In this document: positions 34,077 through 42,744 of the stretch, one piece after another | Layout of the letters: each line of letters begins with the position of its first letter | Numbering within the stretch: the stretch's first letter is position 1 | Source: CAUTNA01 sp964371145 | GTDB taxonomy: Bacteria > Pseudomonadota > Alphaproteobacteria > Rs-D84 | DNA length: 64,000 nucleotides | Assembly (NCBI GenBank): GCA_964371145.1 | Contig: CAYJKO010000002.1 | Span: forward strand, 1-64,000 | Direction: 5' to 3' | The notes under the pieces: generated by a model | Database searches by the model: none | What the model was told of the DNA's origin: nothing | What the model saw: only the letters and a program-made list of their open reading frames with translations | Made by a program: the position numbers and the translations under genes

Positions 34077-34505
34077 ATGGTAAAAACAGACTATAAAACA
34101 TTAGAATTGTCTCCGAAATATATTCCTAAAAAAACAGAAGAATATATGTGCAAAGAACAAAAGGCTTATTTTTATCAATTATTAAGCCAACAAAAATTGG
34201 ACCTGGAAAATCAAACTGATCCGGCGTTAAATTCTGTTCGTTTGGCAGAAAAATTGGATAACGCGGGTGTTGGTGACGATTCGGACAAATCAAATTTGGA
34301 ACAAGAAATGATTAAAGATTTGAAAATTTCCAGCCGTAACAACAATTTATTAAACAAAATTAATATTGCATTGGATCGTTTGGAAAAAGGCACATTTGGT
34401 TTAAGCGTTTTATCCGGCGAAGAAATTGGAATCAAAAGAATGTTGGCGCGTCCATTGGCAACTTTGACAATCGAAGAACAAGAAGAACGCGAAAGCAACG
34501 AATAA
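34077..34505 (+). CDS. DksA-like transcription factor without zinc cysteines
   Basis: 142 aa. The C-terminal half matches DksA: RLEKGTFGLSVLSGEEIGIK then RMLARPLATLTIEEQE. The four zinc-finger cysteines are S110, S113, T131 and E134, so none remains. The coiled-coil tip keeps DDSDKS (67-72), close to the DxxDxA motif that acts in the RNA polymerase secondary channel. A DksA role without zinc is plausible, as in low-cysteine DksA forms of other Proteobacteria. It follows trxA by 6 bases in one transcript ended by a terminator. Confidence 0.85.
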   Translation: MVKTDYKTLELSPKYIPKKTEEYMCKEQKAYFYQLLSQQKLDLENQTDPALNSVRLAEKLDNAGVGDDSDKSNLEQEMIKDLKISSRNNNLLNKINIALDRLEKGTFGLSVLSGEEIGIKRMLARPLATLTIEEQEERESNE

Positions 34506-34535
34506 AAAAAACGGGCAAAAATGCCCGTTTCTTAT
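34505..34535. terminator. Bidirectional terminator between the DksA-like gene and tatA
   Basis: aaacgggca-aaaa-tgcccgttt hairpin with an A-run on one side and T-rich sequence on the other, between convergent stops. Confidence 0.85.
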
Positions 34536-34711
34536 TTTTTCTTTTTAGGTGATTTGCCGGTTTTTTTTACCGGTTTTTTGTCATCCATTTCTTTTTTGAA
34601 TATATTGATACCGTTTGCAATATTTTTCATTAATCCCGGTATTTTATTATGTCCGAATAAAACGATAACCAACACCAATACTAATAATATTTCTAACCAT
34701 CCAAATCTCAT
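34532..34711 (-). CDS. tatA: Twin-arginine translocase subunit TatA
   Basis: 59 aa, below the usual ORF length cut-off. Translation gives MRFGWLEILLVLVLVIVLFG as membrane helix, then HNKIPGLMKNIANGINIFKK as the amphipathic helix and a Lys-rich tail, which matches TatA, although the usual FGxxKLP hinge here reads FGHNKIP. AGGAGATAAATT precedes the ATG. It lies 10 bases after the SPOR-domain gene in the same direction, separate from tatBC at 26.5 kb. Confidence 0.9.
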   Translation of the reverse strand: MRFGWLEILLVLVLVIVLFGHNKIPGLMKNIANGINIFKKEMDDKKPVKKTGKSPKKKK

Positions 34712-34721
34712 AATTTATCTC

Positions 34722-35501
34722 CTATTTTGTTGGGTAACATTCCATACCATCTGATCTTGCATTAGAGCAGAAATTTTTAGCATCTGAAAATGTTTTAAAT
34801 CCAACGCGTAATCTGTATGTTGTTTTGCCATCTTTTAATTTTGATGGGACAACGATAAAGCTTTTGTCCGACAACAAGCTTTTATGTTTTGTTTTCAAAG
34901 TTTTTTCACCAGCATTTGCCAATTTTTGTGTGGAATAAGACCCCAATTGTCCGAACCAAGTAAACCCTGTTGTTTTCGCCACAGTTTTTGCGACCGGCTT
35001 AGACACAGGTTTCGCAGGTGTCACAGTTTTCGTTGTAACCGGACGAGGTGCGGGTTTTGCAACCGATTTTACAACAGCGGGTTTCGCGACCGGCTTTGCC
35101 ACAGGTTTTGCAACAGGCGCCGCTACAACTTTTTCTGTGAATACAACGGCTGGTCTGTCCGCTATTTCACGAACAGTTACACCATTTTCATCAACAGAAA
35201 CTTTGTTTACAGATTCGGATAAATTAATATCTCCCCCCTGCTGACCATCAACAGACACAACAACAGGTTCGTCTAAATCCACTTCAATAGAAGAACTTTT
35301 ATCGCCGCCCATAAAACTGATAATTGTTATCAACGCGATAACCAACACAACCGTTGCACCACCGAAAATCATTAAACTCCAAGGCTTTTTAGGTTGCGGA
35401 TTATTTATAAAAAGATTTGATTCTGCAAAACCTTCTATTTCGACATCTTCGTCCAAATTCAGCATATCTAAATTTTCATTTATTTTATTTTCTTCGTTCA
35501 T
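34722..35501 (-). CDS. SPOR-domain protein with one membrane segment
   Basis: 259 aa. A short acidic cytoplasmic part, one membrane helix (about 42-62, LMIFGGATVVLVIALITIIS), a long Pro/Ala/Lys/Val linker with VAKP repeats, and a C-terminal SPOR domain (FGQLGSYSTQKLANAG, TYRLRVGFKTFSDAKNFC). SPOR domains bind denuded glycans at the septum, so a cell-division role such as that of FtsN or DamX is likely. tatA follows after 10 bases. The extended -10 at 35532-35540 is the likely promoter. Confidence 0.85.
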   Translation of the reverse strand: MNEENKINENLDMLNLDEDVEIEGFAESNLFINNPQPKKPWSLMIFGGATVVLVIALITIISFMGGDKSSSIEVDLDEPVVVSVDGQQGGDINLSESVNKVSVDENGVTVREIADRPAVVFTEKVVAAPVAKPVAKPVAKPAVVKSVAKPAPRPVTTKTVTPAKPVSKPVAKTVAKTTGFTWFGQLGSYSTQKLANAGEKTLKTKHKSLLSDKSFIVVPSKLKDGKTTYRLRVGFKTFSDAKNFCSNARSDGMECYPTK

Positions 35502-35531
35502 AATTTTCTCCGTGTCAAAGTTTATATATAT

Positions 35532-35540
35532 ATTATAACA
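35532..35540 (-). promoter_or_regulatory. Extended -10 (TGTTATAAT) of the SPOR gene
   Basis: TGTTATAAT lies 30 bases before the SPOR-domain start, just past a hairpin that may terminate the thrS transcript. Confidence 0.6.
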
Positions 35541-35542
35541 TA

Positions 35543-35570
35543 TAAAGCCGCAATAATCAAAGCGGCTTTA
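35543..35570 (-). terminator. Hairpin after the small lipoprotein gene
   Basis: taaagccgc / gcggcttta (9-bp stem, 10-base loop). The T-run is poor on the minus strand, so its terminator role is uncertain. Confidence 0.5.
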
Positions 35571-35577
35571 TATATTT

Positions 35578-35718
35578 TTATTTTGGCATCTGTCCAAATG
35601 TTTTAGGAACAATTAATTTTTTATTTTGTTCCACAATCGGTTCAGATTCACATTTTTGGCAAGCCCCCACAGACACAGCCAAAACACACAAAGTTAAAAC
35701 TGTTAATATTTTTTTCAT
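35578..35718 (-). CDS. Small lipoprotein of unknown function, 46 aa
   Basis: Too short for a 60-aa cut-off. The start at 35718 has an AGGGAG Shine-Dalgarno. The signal KKILTVLTLCVLAVSVGAC ends in a lipobox, leaving a mature peptide of 27 residues starting CQKCESEPIVEQNKK with a second Cys. It begins 16 bases after thrS, so it is co-transcribed. No family recognised. Confidence 0.7.
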   Translation of the reverse strand: MKKILTVLTLCVLAVSVGACQKCESEPIVEQNKKLIVPKTFGQMPK

Positions 35719-35734
35719 ATCCATCTCCCTTTTT

Positions 35735-37477
35735 TTATTCCAATGGTAATTTGATTTCTTTTGCGATAAATGTCACAAAATCATTCAATTCCATAACATC
35801 TTGTTTGTCCGATCCCAAACGTCTGATGGTTACAGATTTATCCATTTGTTCTTTTTCACCCACAACCAAGATAATCGGTGTTTTTGACAAAGACAATTCG
35901 CGTATTTTATAATTTACTTTTTCATCACGCATATCTGCCCTTGTTGAAACTCCGGCTGATTTCAAAGATTTTACAACATCCATTGCGTAATCTTTATACT
36001 TTATCGACACAGGTACAACCACGACCGGTTCAGGCGACAACCACAACGGCAAATGTCCGCCTGTTGATTCCAATAACACGCCCATAAATCTTTCGATACT
36101 GCCCAACATTGCGCGATGCAACATAATTGGTCTGTGATTTTGTCCGTCTTCGCCAACGTAAGACAAATTAAATCTTTCTGGCAAATTCATATCCAATTGT
36201 ACAGTTCCGCATTGCCAAACGCGCCCGATTGAATCTTTCAAATAACAATCAATTTTTGGCCCATAAAATGCGGCATCTCCCGGTTCAATTTGAAAATCTA
36301 AATCATTTTTTTCCAGCGCATTTTGCAAAGCGCCTTCGGCTTTGTCCCAGATTTCGTCTGACCCGATACGGAATTCAGATTCTTTACGTGTCGCCAATTT
36401 CATATGAACATTATCAAATCCGAATTTAGAATAAATATCTTTGATAAATTTCAATACTTTTACAACCTCGCCTTCTAATTGATCTGGTGTGCAGAAAATA
36501 TGAGCATCATCTTGAGTAAATTCACGTACTCGCATTAATCCTGACAATCCGCCTGCGGCTTCATATCTGTTAACTTTTCCGAATTCTGCCACATACATCG
36601 GCAATTCTTTATAAGAAGTTATTCCATGACCGAAAACCAACATACCGCCCGGACAAGACATAGGTTTAATACAAAAAGTTTTACCATCTTGTGTTGTGCC
36701 TGAATAATTATGTTCACCATATTTTGCCCAATGCCCGGATGTTTCCCATAAAACTTTGTCCATAACGGCCGGAGTTGATATTTCTGTATAACCCGCCATT
36801 TCTTGACGAACGCGAACAAATTCAATTAATTTACGATAAATTTTATAACCTTTGTCGTGCCAAAAAACAGACCCCGGTGCATATTCTGGTTCAAAATGGA
36901 ATAAATCCATGTCGCGTCCCAATTTTCTGTTATCACGTGCGGCGGCTTCTTCCAACATTTTTAAATGTTGATCTAATTCTTCTTTTGTTAAAAAAGCATC
37001 AACATAAATTCTTTGCAACATTTTATTGTTTGAATCTCCGCGCCAATAAGCACCCGCAACCGATTTAATTTTAAACGAATCGCGTGGTAATTCTTTAGAC
37101 GAATCAACATGTGGTCCGCGACATAAATCTGTAAAATCACGGAAACTGTATATAGACAGAGCTTCACCATTTTCGTCATATTCGTTTAACCACTCCATTT
37201 TATATGGTTGGTTTGCAAATATTTCTTTTGCATCCGCTGCCGACACTTCTTTTCTGATGAATTTTCCATCTGATTTAATAAGGCTGCGCATTTCTTTTTC
37301 TATTAAATCGAAATCCGCATCTGAAAATCTGTATTCAGAATCAAAATCATAATAAAAACCGTTTTCTATATTTGGACCACCGCCAAATTTTACGTCTGGG
37401 TGTAATTTCTGAACGGCTGCCGCCATAACATGCGCCAGACTGTGTCTAATTATTTCTATTTCATATTTATTTGACAT
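35735..37477 (-). CDS. thrS: Threonyl-tRNA synthetase lacking the TGS domain
   Basis: 580 aa versus about 640 in E. coli. The protein begins directly with the editing-domain motif HSLAHVMAAA, so the N-terminal TGS domain is absent. Catalytic motifs follow: FCIKPMSCPGGMLVFGHGI, LMRVREFTQDDAHIF, HRAMLGSIERFMGVLLE, and an anticodon-binding domain with VVVVPVSIKYKDYA and RADMRDEKVNYKIRE. AAGGAAAGAAATA precedes the start. TGS-less ThrRS occur elsewhere in Bacteria and are active. Confidence 0.95.
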   Translation of the reverse strand: MSNKYEIEIIRHSLAHVMAAAVQKLHPDVKFGGGPNIENGFYYDFDSEYRFSDADFDLIEKEMRSLIKSDGKFIRKEVSAADAKEIFANQPYKMEWLNEYDENGEALSIYSFRDFTDLCRGPHVDSSKELPRDSFKIKSVAGAYWRGDSNNKMLQRIYVDAFLTKEELDQHLKMLEEAAARDNRKLGRDMDLFHFEPEYAPGSVFWHDKGYKIYRKLIEFVRVRQEMAGYTEISTPAVMDKVLWETSGHWAKYGEHNYSGTTQDGKTFCIKPMSCPGGMLVFGHGITSYKELPMYVAEFGKVNRYEAAGGLSGLMRVREFTQDDAHIFCTPDQLEGEVVKVLKFIKDIYSKFGFDNVHMKLATRKESEFRIGSDEIWDKAEGALQNALEKNDLDFQIEPGDAAFYGPKIDCYLKDSIGRVWQCGTVQLDMNLPERFNLSYVGEDGQNHRPIMLHRAMLGSIERFMGVLLESTGGHLPLWLSPEPVVVVPVSIKYKDYAMDVVKSLKSAGVSTRADMRDEKVNYKIRELSLSKTPIILVVGEKEQMDKSVTIRRLGSDKQDVMELNDFVTFIAKEIKLPLE

Positions 37478-37533
37478 TATTTCTTTCCTTTAAAAAATAC
37501 TGTATTAATTTTATAAATTTATTTTATATATAT

Positions 37534-37580
37534 TTCGCAAAAAAAGCGAACAAAAAGTTCTATACCCCCCAAGGGGTCGT
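37534..37580 (-). promoter_or_regulatory. Possible leader hairpins before thrS
   Basis: Two mutually exclusive small hairpins (ttcgc-aaaaaaa-gcgaa and gaac-aaaaa-gttc, sharing gcgaac) sit beside a C-rich/G-rich inverted repeat (acccc/ggggt) and a T-run in the thrS direction. This could be a terminator of the upstream gene or an attenuator for thrS; it lacks T-box features. Confidence 0.35.
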
Positions 37581-37658
37581 TACAGTCGTGTTAAAGATAA
37601 AAGACATTTTTTTCATAACAATTATATTATAGTTAAATAATCGTTAAAAATCAAGCCT

Positions 37659-38408
37659 TTACCCCACATACAAAACCGAACCGAATAAAACCGCGAAAAA
37701 GAAACATACCGATCCGCCGATTACGAACAAATGCCAAACCGCGTGAGAAAATTTCAATTTACGCCATAAATAAAACAAAACACCGATTGTATAAGATAAT
37801 GCGCCCGCCAAAATAAACCACAATCCAACGGGGTGAACCGTTTTAATCATAACAGGCAAAACAAAAATCAAAGCCCAACCCATAATTAAATATAATGCGA
37901 CCATCCATTTCGGTTGATGTTTTGGACTGCGAATTTTCATATACGCGCCAAATATTGCAATTGCCCACAATATTCCAAACAAAGTCCAACCGACAATCCC
38001 GCGCATATTTACCAAACAAAACGGGGTATATGTTCCGGCAATCAAAGCATAAATTGCAACACTGTCCCATACTTCGAAAAAGCTTTCTGATTTTTCGCCT
38101 ATCATTGCATGACACATTGTGCTGCCGAAATATAATGTAAACATTGTTGTTCCAAATATAGCGGTAGATACAACCGCCCACGGATCACCTTTGATAACGG
38201 CATATGCAACCAACAAAGTCAATCCCGCAATTGCCAAACCGATTCCAATACCGTGGGTTATTATATTTAAAACTTCTTCGCCCTTTGTCGCGGGTCTTTC
38301 CCATCTGAATAAACCGGTCTTTTGCAAGATTTTTAACAATCCGTTTGCTCGATTATCGGATTTAATATTTTTTAATTTTTGTTTTTTAATTTTTTTCACA
38401 GTCGTCAT
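37659..38408 (-). CDS. Hemolysin III / YqfA-like membrane protein
   Basis: 249 aa with seven hydrophobic segments. The family motifs are present in order: EEVLNIITHGIGIGLAIAG, FGSTMCHAM, DSVAIYALIAGTYTPFCL, and HAVWHLFVIGG, whose His and Asp residues are proposed metal ligands. I use the ATG at 38408, two bases after gltX, instead of the frame from 38438. The biochemical function of bacterial members is unsettled; the hemolysin name is historical. Confidence 0.88.
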   Translation of the reverse strand: MTTVKKIKKQKLKNIKSDNRANGLLKILQKTGLFRWERPATKGEEVLNIITHGIGIGLAIAGLTLLVAYAVIKGDPWAVVSTAIFGTTMFTLYFGSTMCHAMIGEKSESFFEVWDSVAIYALIAGTYTPFCLVNMRGIVGWTLFGILWAIAIFGAYMKIRSPKHQPKWMVALYLIMGWALIFVLPVMIKTVHPVGLWFILAGALSYTIGVLFYLWRKLKFSHAVWHLFVIGGSVCFFFAVLFGSVLYVG

Positions 38409-38409
38409 T

Positions 38410-40014
38410 TTATATCGCCTTTTTAATTCTGGATTCAACCCTGTCTTTTCCCATAACGCACATCACAGAATATAAATCTGGCGCATTTGTACGACCTGTT
38501 AAGGCGACCCGTAAATTCATAGCAACGTCACCTGATTTCATATCCATATCAGTTGCGATTGCGACAATTTTTTGCCACCACGTGTCTTTATCATCGGTAT
38601 CATTATATGTATTTAAAAATGCTTTTAAACAGTCCCCATTAAATTCATATTCAGAATTTGAAACAAATAAATCGTCCCAGAAATAAGAAATTTCATCCAT
38701 TGTTTGTTTCATGCAAATAAAATCTTTACGGATACGTTTTGGATTGTCACGTTCGATTGCCAATATATTTTTTAAATATTCGTCACACCCAACAATTCTT
38801 TGTTTCCATTCATTTCCATAATTTTGAATCCAATTTTTTGCGGCTCCGAATAAATCGCCGATAGACATAGATGCGATATATTCTTTTGCCCACCAATCTA
38901 ATTTTTGCATATTAAACAAAGCCGGACTGGTCGGAATTTTTTTAATTTTTAATGGAAAATTCCAAATATCTGTATCTGGTTTTTTTAATTTTTCTTCTTC
39001 AAATCCACTGCATACAATATTATACAAATAATTTAATACAGCCGTGCGTGGATATCCAGATTCCAAATAAAAAGCAACGTTTGCTTCTGGATCAGTTCTT
39101 TTAGATAATTTACGTGAATTACCGGTATTTTCATCCAATTTATTAATTGTTGCAACGTGAATATAATCGGGCGCCACCCATTCCATCATGCGAAATAATT
39201 GCAAATGCAAATTCAAAGACGGCAACCATTCTTCGCCACGTTGAACCAGATTGGTTCTCATATAATGATCGTCCACCAAATGCGCAAAATGATATGTTGG
39301 CAAACCATCATTTGATTTAATCAAAACGATATCTTCGTTATTTTCTGGCAAAGCCAATCGGCCGCGTGTTTTATCATTGAAAAATATTTTATTATCCGGA
39401 TTTCCAACGGAATATAATCTGACGCTTGGGATTTCACCGGCGTTTAATCTTTCAGTGATTTCAGATTCTTCGATATTTCTGTATTTTGCAAATTCACCAT
39501 AAATACCGGTCATTTGACCAGATAATTTTTGCCCCGCGCGAATTTCTTCCATTTCAGAAGACGTTAAAAAGCAAGGATACGCCAAACCACGTTCCAACAA
39601 ATCGGCGGCAACACTGTGATAAATATCGCGGCGTTCGGATTGAACATATGGTCCATATGCGCCCTGTTCATCTCCATTCAAATTCATACCCTCATCCGGA
39701 TTTAACTCAAAATAATCGGCAGATTTTAAAATCAAATCAACTGCGCCATCTACTTCGCGTTTGGTGTCTGTATCTTCAATACGCAACATAAACACACCAT
39801 TTGATTGAGAAGCCAATTTTTTCGCAATCAACATTTGATACAAAGTCCCCAAATGCATTAATCCCGTTGGGCTGGGTGCGACACGTGTTACATATGCACC
39901 ATCTTCTAAATTGCGCGGCGGATACATCTTTTCCATATCATCCAAAGTCCATTTTGGCTTTGTGCCTAAAATTCTTTCTATTAAATTGCGTGAAATACCT
40001 GGTCTCATTTTCAT
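38410..40014 (-). CDS. gltX: Glutamyl-tRNA synthetase
   Basis: Class I synthetase. The HIGH-type motif is RVAPSPTGLMHLGT (about 44-57), followed by MLRIEDTD and the KMSKS-type motif KLSKRTDP (about 305). It is 534 aa with about 40 residues before the first motif, longer than typical alphaproteobacterial GluRS. Since GatCAB is encoded here, this enzyme may also misacylate tRNA-Gln, which is inference. AAGGAATTT precedes the start; hemolysin III follows. Confidence 0.94.
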   Translation of the reverse strand: MKMRPGISRNLIERILGTKPKWTLDDMEKMYPPRNLEDGAYVTRVAPSPTGLMHLGTLYQMLIAKKLASQSNGVFMLRIEDTDTKREVDGAVDLILKSADYFELNPDEGMNLNGDEQGAYGPYVQSERRDIYHSVAADLLERGLAYPCFLTSSEMEEIRAGQKLSGQMTGIYGEFAKYRNIEESEITERLNAGEIPSVRLYSVGNPDNKIFFNDKTRGRLALPENNEDIVLIKSNDGLPTYHFAHLVDDHYMRTNLVQRGEEWLPSLNLHLQLFRMMEWVAPDYIHVATINKLDENTGNSRKLSKRTDPEANVAFYLESGYPRTAVLNYLYNIVCSGFEEEKLKKPDTDIWNFPLKIKKIPTSPALFNMQKLDWWAKEYIASMSIGDLFGAAKNWIQNYGNEWKQRIVGCDEYLKNILAIERDNPKRIRKDFICMKQTMDEISYFWDDLFVSNSEYEFNGDCLKAFLNTYNDTDDKDTWWQKIVAIATDMDMKSGDVAMNLRVALTGRTNAPDLYSVMCVMGKDRVESRIKKAI

Positions 40015-40043
40015 AAATTCCTTGTTTTTATCAAAAATAATTT

Positions 40044-40049
40044 TATACT
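40044..40049 (+). promoter_or_regulatory. -10 element giving a leaderless trmB mRNA
   Basis: TATACT ends 7 bases before the ATG at 40057, and no Shine-Dalgarno is visible. Confidence 0.55.
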
Positions 40050-40056
40050 AGTGTTT

Positions 40057-40698
40057 ATGAAAATGCAAGAAATAAGAACTTTTGGTCGCGTTCACGGCAA
40101 AAAAATATCGAACCGACAACAATATCTGGTCGACAATGTTTTACCAGACGTTTTACCAAACGTAAATTGTGAAAACAATATTTTGGAAATCGGTTTTGGA
40201 AACGGAGAACATTTACGCGAAATATCAATTGAATTTCCGAATAATACAGTTATTGGTGCAGAACCTTTTATGAATGGTGTTGCGTCTCTTTTGTCTTCTA
40301 TATCAAACGAACAAAATGAAATATTGGACGACCATAAAAACATTCGCATATGGGCGGATGACGTTCGTAAAATTTTAAATCCTGAAAATAATGAATTCAT
40401 AGATATCAAATTTTCAAAGATTTTTGTCCTGCATCCCGATCCTTGGCCAAAGGCTCGTCACGAAAAACGCCGCTTGTTAAATTCTGAATTTTTGAAATTA
40501 TTATCATCTCGTCTGATGACAGATGGCGAAATTATAATTGGAACAGATCATTGGGGTTATTACGATTGGGTAATAGAACAATTACAAAAAACCGATTTGA
40601 AAATTAAATCTGACAAAATGGACATTATCCAAACCAGATACCAACAGAAAAACAAAGCAAAAACAGAAAATCCGAAATATTTGATTTTATCTAAATAA
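40057..40698 (+). CDS. trmB: tRNA (guanine-N7)-methyltransferase TrmB
   Basis: SAM-dependent enzyme that makes m7G46 in tRNA. SAM motif ILEIGFGNGEHL, acidic GAEPFMNG, and the family fingerprint HPDPWPKARHEKRRLLN. 213 aa from the ATG at 40057; a GTG at 40051 is in frame but lies within the likely promoter spacer. Confidence 0.94.
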   Translation: MKMQEIRTFGRVHGKKISNRQQYLVDNVLPDVLPNVNCENNILEIGFGNGEHLREISIEFPNNTVIGAEPFMNGVASLLSSISNEQNEILDDHKNIRIWADDVRKILNPENNEFIDIKFSKIFVLHPDPWPKARHEKRRLLNSEFLKLLSSRLMTDGEIIIGTDHWGYYDWVIEQLQKTDLKIKSDKMDIIQTRYQQKNKAKTENPKYLILSK

Positions 40699-40722
40699 CA
40701 ATATATTTGTGTACGGCAGATT

Positions 40723-41376
40723 TTATGGTTTTAAAACAAATCTGACTTTGTTTGAAATGTCGGGATTATTTTTATTAATCAACCACCAAACATTTCTGAC
40801 GCGCGGCGCATCATTACCAACATTAAAATGAATTTCTTTAAAATCATTTGGATTTAATGCGTTCAACAAAGTATATATACGTCCCGCAAATATAGCCTTT
40901 TTATTATGCAAACTTTCAAAGCAAATAAAATCTGGGTTTAACACCCCTATTTTTTCCAACAAAGATTCTTTCAAAGCCATAATATCATATTCATCCATTT
41001 TTATACACAACCCAAATTCTTTGTTTTTAAAAATATCGTCTTTAATTGGCAAAATCCCAGATATAAAATTATCTAAATTTTTTGCATCAACATTAAATCG
41101 AACCGAGTCCGCACCATTTTTAAAACAAGTTATAACATCGCCCAAAACAAAGCTGATATCTGAATCATAATCAAAACAAACCATAATTTTGGTCGAAGAT
41201 TTTTCTAACCAAGCCCATAAAGATTCCACAAATTCAGGTTTTGATATTATATATTTAATATTATTTTCATTTGCAATCGCAGACAGCCGCATTAAATCCA
41301 AGGCTTCTGTATAATACACAGAATCCCATACAATTAAATCTTTTATTTCGGTTAAAATATCATTTTTTTCAATCAT
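40723..41376 (-). CDS. Uncharacterised protein, possibly alpha/beta-barrel fold
   Basis: 217 aa, soluble, not recognised. Alternating strands and helices with KIMVCFDYDSDISFVLGDVI, NGADSVRFNVDAKN and GLCIKMDEYDI recall a deoxyribose-phosphate-aldolase-like barrel, but the key lysines are not evident, so I do not name it. The gene is divergent from the unknown operon at 41.4 kb and has AAGGAAATG upstream. Confidence 0.55.
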   Translation of the reverse strand: MIEKNDILTEIKDLIVWDSVYYTEALDLMRLSAIANENNIKYIISKPEFVESLWAWLEKSSTKIMVCFDYDSDISFVLGDVITCFKNGADSVRFNVDAKNLDNFISGILPIKDDIFKNKEFGLCIKMDEYDIMALKESLLEKIGVLNPDFICFESLHNKKAIFAGRIYTLLNALNPNDFKEIHFNVGNDAPRVRNVWWLINKNNPDISNKVRFVLKP

Positions 41377-41400
41377 TTCCTTTTTACTTTATCATATTTA

Positions 41401-41409
41401 TGATAAAAT
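41401..41409 (+). promoter_or_regulatory. Extended -10 (TGATAAAAT) of the unknown operon
   Basis: TGATAAAAT lies 23 bases before the first gene of the 41.4-43.4 kb operon. Confidence 0.5.
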
Positions 41410-41432
41410 TAAAAGAAAGAAGGAAAAAAAAT

Positions 41433-42236
41433 ATGCATAAATTATTATTAGGAATTTTATGGTTGTCGTCTACATCTTTAATCGGCAGCGCATTATTAAA
41501 TTATAAATATTCATTTAATGTATTCGAAATCGATCATTGGGTTTATTTGGGTCAAATACAGGCTCAAAATGCAAACGACATTTCAAATGGTTTTTATATA
41601 ACGCTAATTTCCATCACGATTATTATTTTGTTTGGCTTATATATAATATTACACCACAAACATAAATTACAATCCGCGCCTAAACAAATTATTTTGCCAT
41701 TACCGCAAACTTATTCAAAAGAAACCGAACAAACAAACAATATAATTCAAATGGAACGCCCACCCAGATTAAACACATCGCCCGGCATGATCCATCAAAG
41801 AACCCAACCAATTATGAATGTGTCACCAAAAAACATAGCTGGCGAAATGACAGATATTTTTAAATCTAATAATTATACGGTTAAAACGTCTCCTAAAATT
41901 GGGCAATCCCGCCCTGATTTATTTGCAATCGGGTCTAATGAAACTTTATGGATAGGTTTAAATAACGCAACCAATGACACAATGGCCGCAATGAAAAATG
42001 TTTTAAATGAAATATTTACAGAAGTTTTAGAAGATATAGAAATCGACATAAAATTATTTAACGTTAATTCAAACGTGTCTAACCCAGACAATGATTTTTT
42101 ATATTTTTCTAACATAGATAATTTAAAAAATTATTTAACACCAAACAAAAGTGTTGATTCGGACATAGAAAAAGATTTTGAAACATTAATAGATCATTTG
42201 ATTAAATATTTAAATAATACGAACACCGGGGCATAA
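41433..42236 (+). CDS. Membrane-anchored protein with a cytoplasmic C-terminal domain (unknown)
   Basis: 267 aa from the ATG at 41433, with AAGGA upstream. Two hydrophobic segments (about 4-22 and 58-80) precede a Pro/Gln linker and a domain of about 130 residues. In that domain, TDIFKSNNYTVKTSPKIGQS followed by RPDLFAIGSNETLWIGLNNA recalls a PD-(D/E)XK nuclease fold in which the Glu-x-Lys pair is missing. That match is weak. First gene of a tight four-gene operon; the next starts one base after its stop. Confidence 0.65.
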   Translation: MHKLLLGILWLSSTSLIGSALLNYKYSFNVFEIDHWVYLGQIQAQNANDISNGFYITLISITIIILFGLYIILHHKHKLQSAPKQIILPLPQTYSKETEQTNNIIQMERPPRLNTSPGMIHQRTQPIMNVSPKNIAGEMTDIFKSNNYTVKTSPKIGQSRPDLFAIGSNETLWIGLNNATNDTMAAMKNVLNEIFTEVLEDIEIDIKLFNVNSNVSNPDNDFLYFSNIDNLKNYLTPNKSVDSDIEKDFETLIDHLIKYLNNTNTGA

Positions 42237-42237
42237 A

Positions 42238-42741
42238 ATGATAAGCAAACATTTGGCGACTAAAAAATTAGACGAATATTTATTGACCGGGTTACCGATT
42301 CGCGAATTCAATGTCAAACCATGTTCAGTTGAAAAAGATTGGTTTGCAAAATACATTCGTGTCCGACAAGAATTCATAGAATCTTTGGCAGACAACATGG
42401 AAGATTTAATATTTTTTAATTTCCCCCAAGATGTTTTTATGGATTTATTAATGGGCTCAAAAATTCCTGAAAACATTTCTATTCGTCTGCGCGTACCTCT
42501 TGTTTGGGGCGGAAAATTAGAAATAGACAATATGTTTTTATGCAGAACTTTTAATGATTCTCATAATATGGATAAATTTATTATTTCACAAAGCGCTTTT
42601 CAAACGGTATGGTTACCGGACCCTGCAAAAAAAGTTTATATGTCCACAAATATAGGTGGCGCAGGAGATGGCGGAAATTCCGCCGAAGACAGAATGACTC
42701 AAATCGCGATGCAACAAGCCGCTTCAAAGGGAAGGATTTAA
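42238..42741 (+). CDS. Uncharacterised protein, second gene of the unknown operon
   Basis: 167 aa, soluble, no recognised domain. It has a well-formed region (RLRVPLVWGGKLEIDNMFLC, SHNMDKFIISQ) and a flexible Gly/Ser/Ala-rich tail (NIGGAGDGGNSAEDRMTQIA) that could be an interaction tail. One base after the first gene and three before the third, so it is clearly co-expressed. Confidence 0.6.
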   Translation: MISKHLATKKLDEYLLTGLPIREFNVKPCSVEKDWFAKYIRVRQEFIESLADNMEDLIFFNFPQDVFMDLLMGSKIPENISIRLRVPLVWGGKLEIDNMFLCRTFNDSHNMDKFIISQSAFQTVWLPDPAKKVYMSTNIGGAGDGGNSAEDRMTQIAMQQAASKGRI

Positions 42742-42744
42742 AAA

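Noticed and set aside
35543..35570. Strong intrinsic terminator after the small lipoprotein
   Set aside because: The stem is good, but no T-run follows in the required direction, so it is kept only at low confidence.
37478..37658. T-box riboswitch before thrS
   Set aside because: The leader is short and lacks the conserved T-box sequence and specifier loop; T-boxes are mainly found in Firmicutes.
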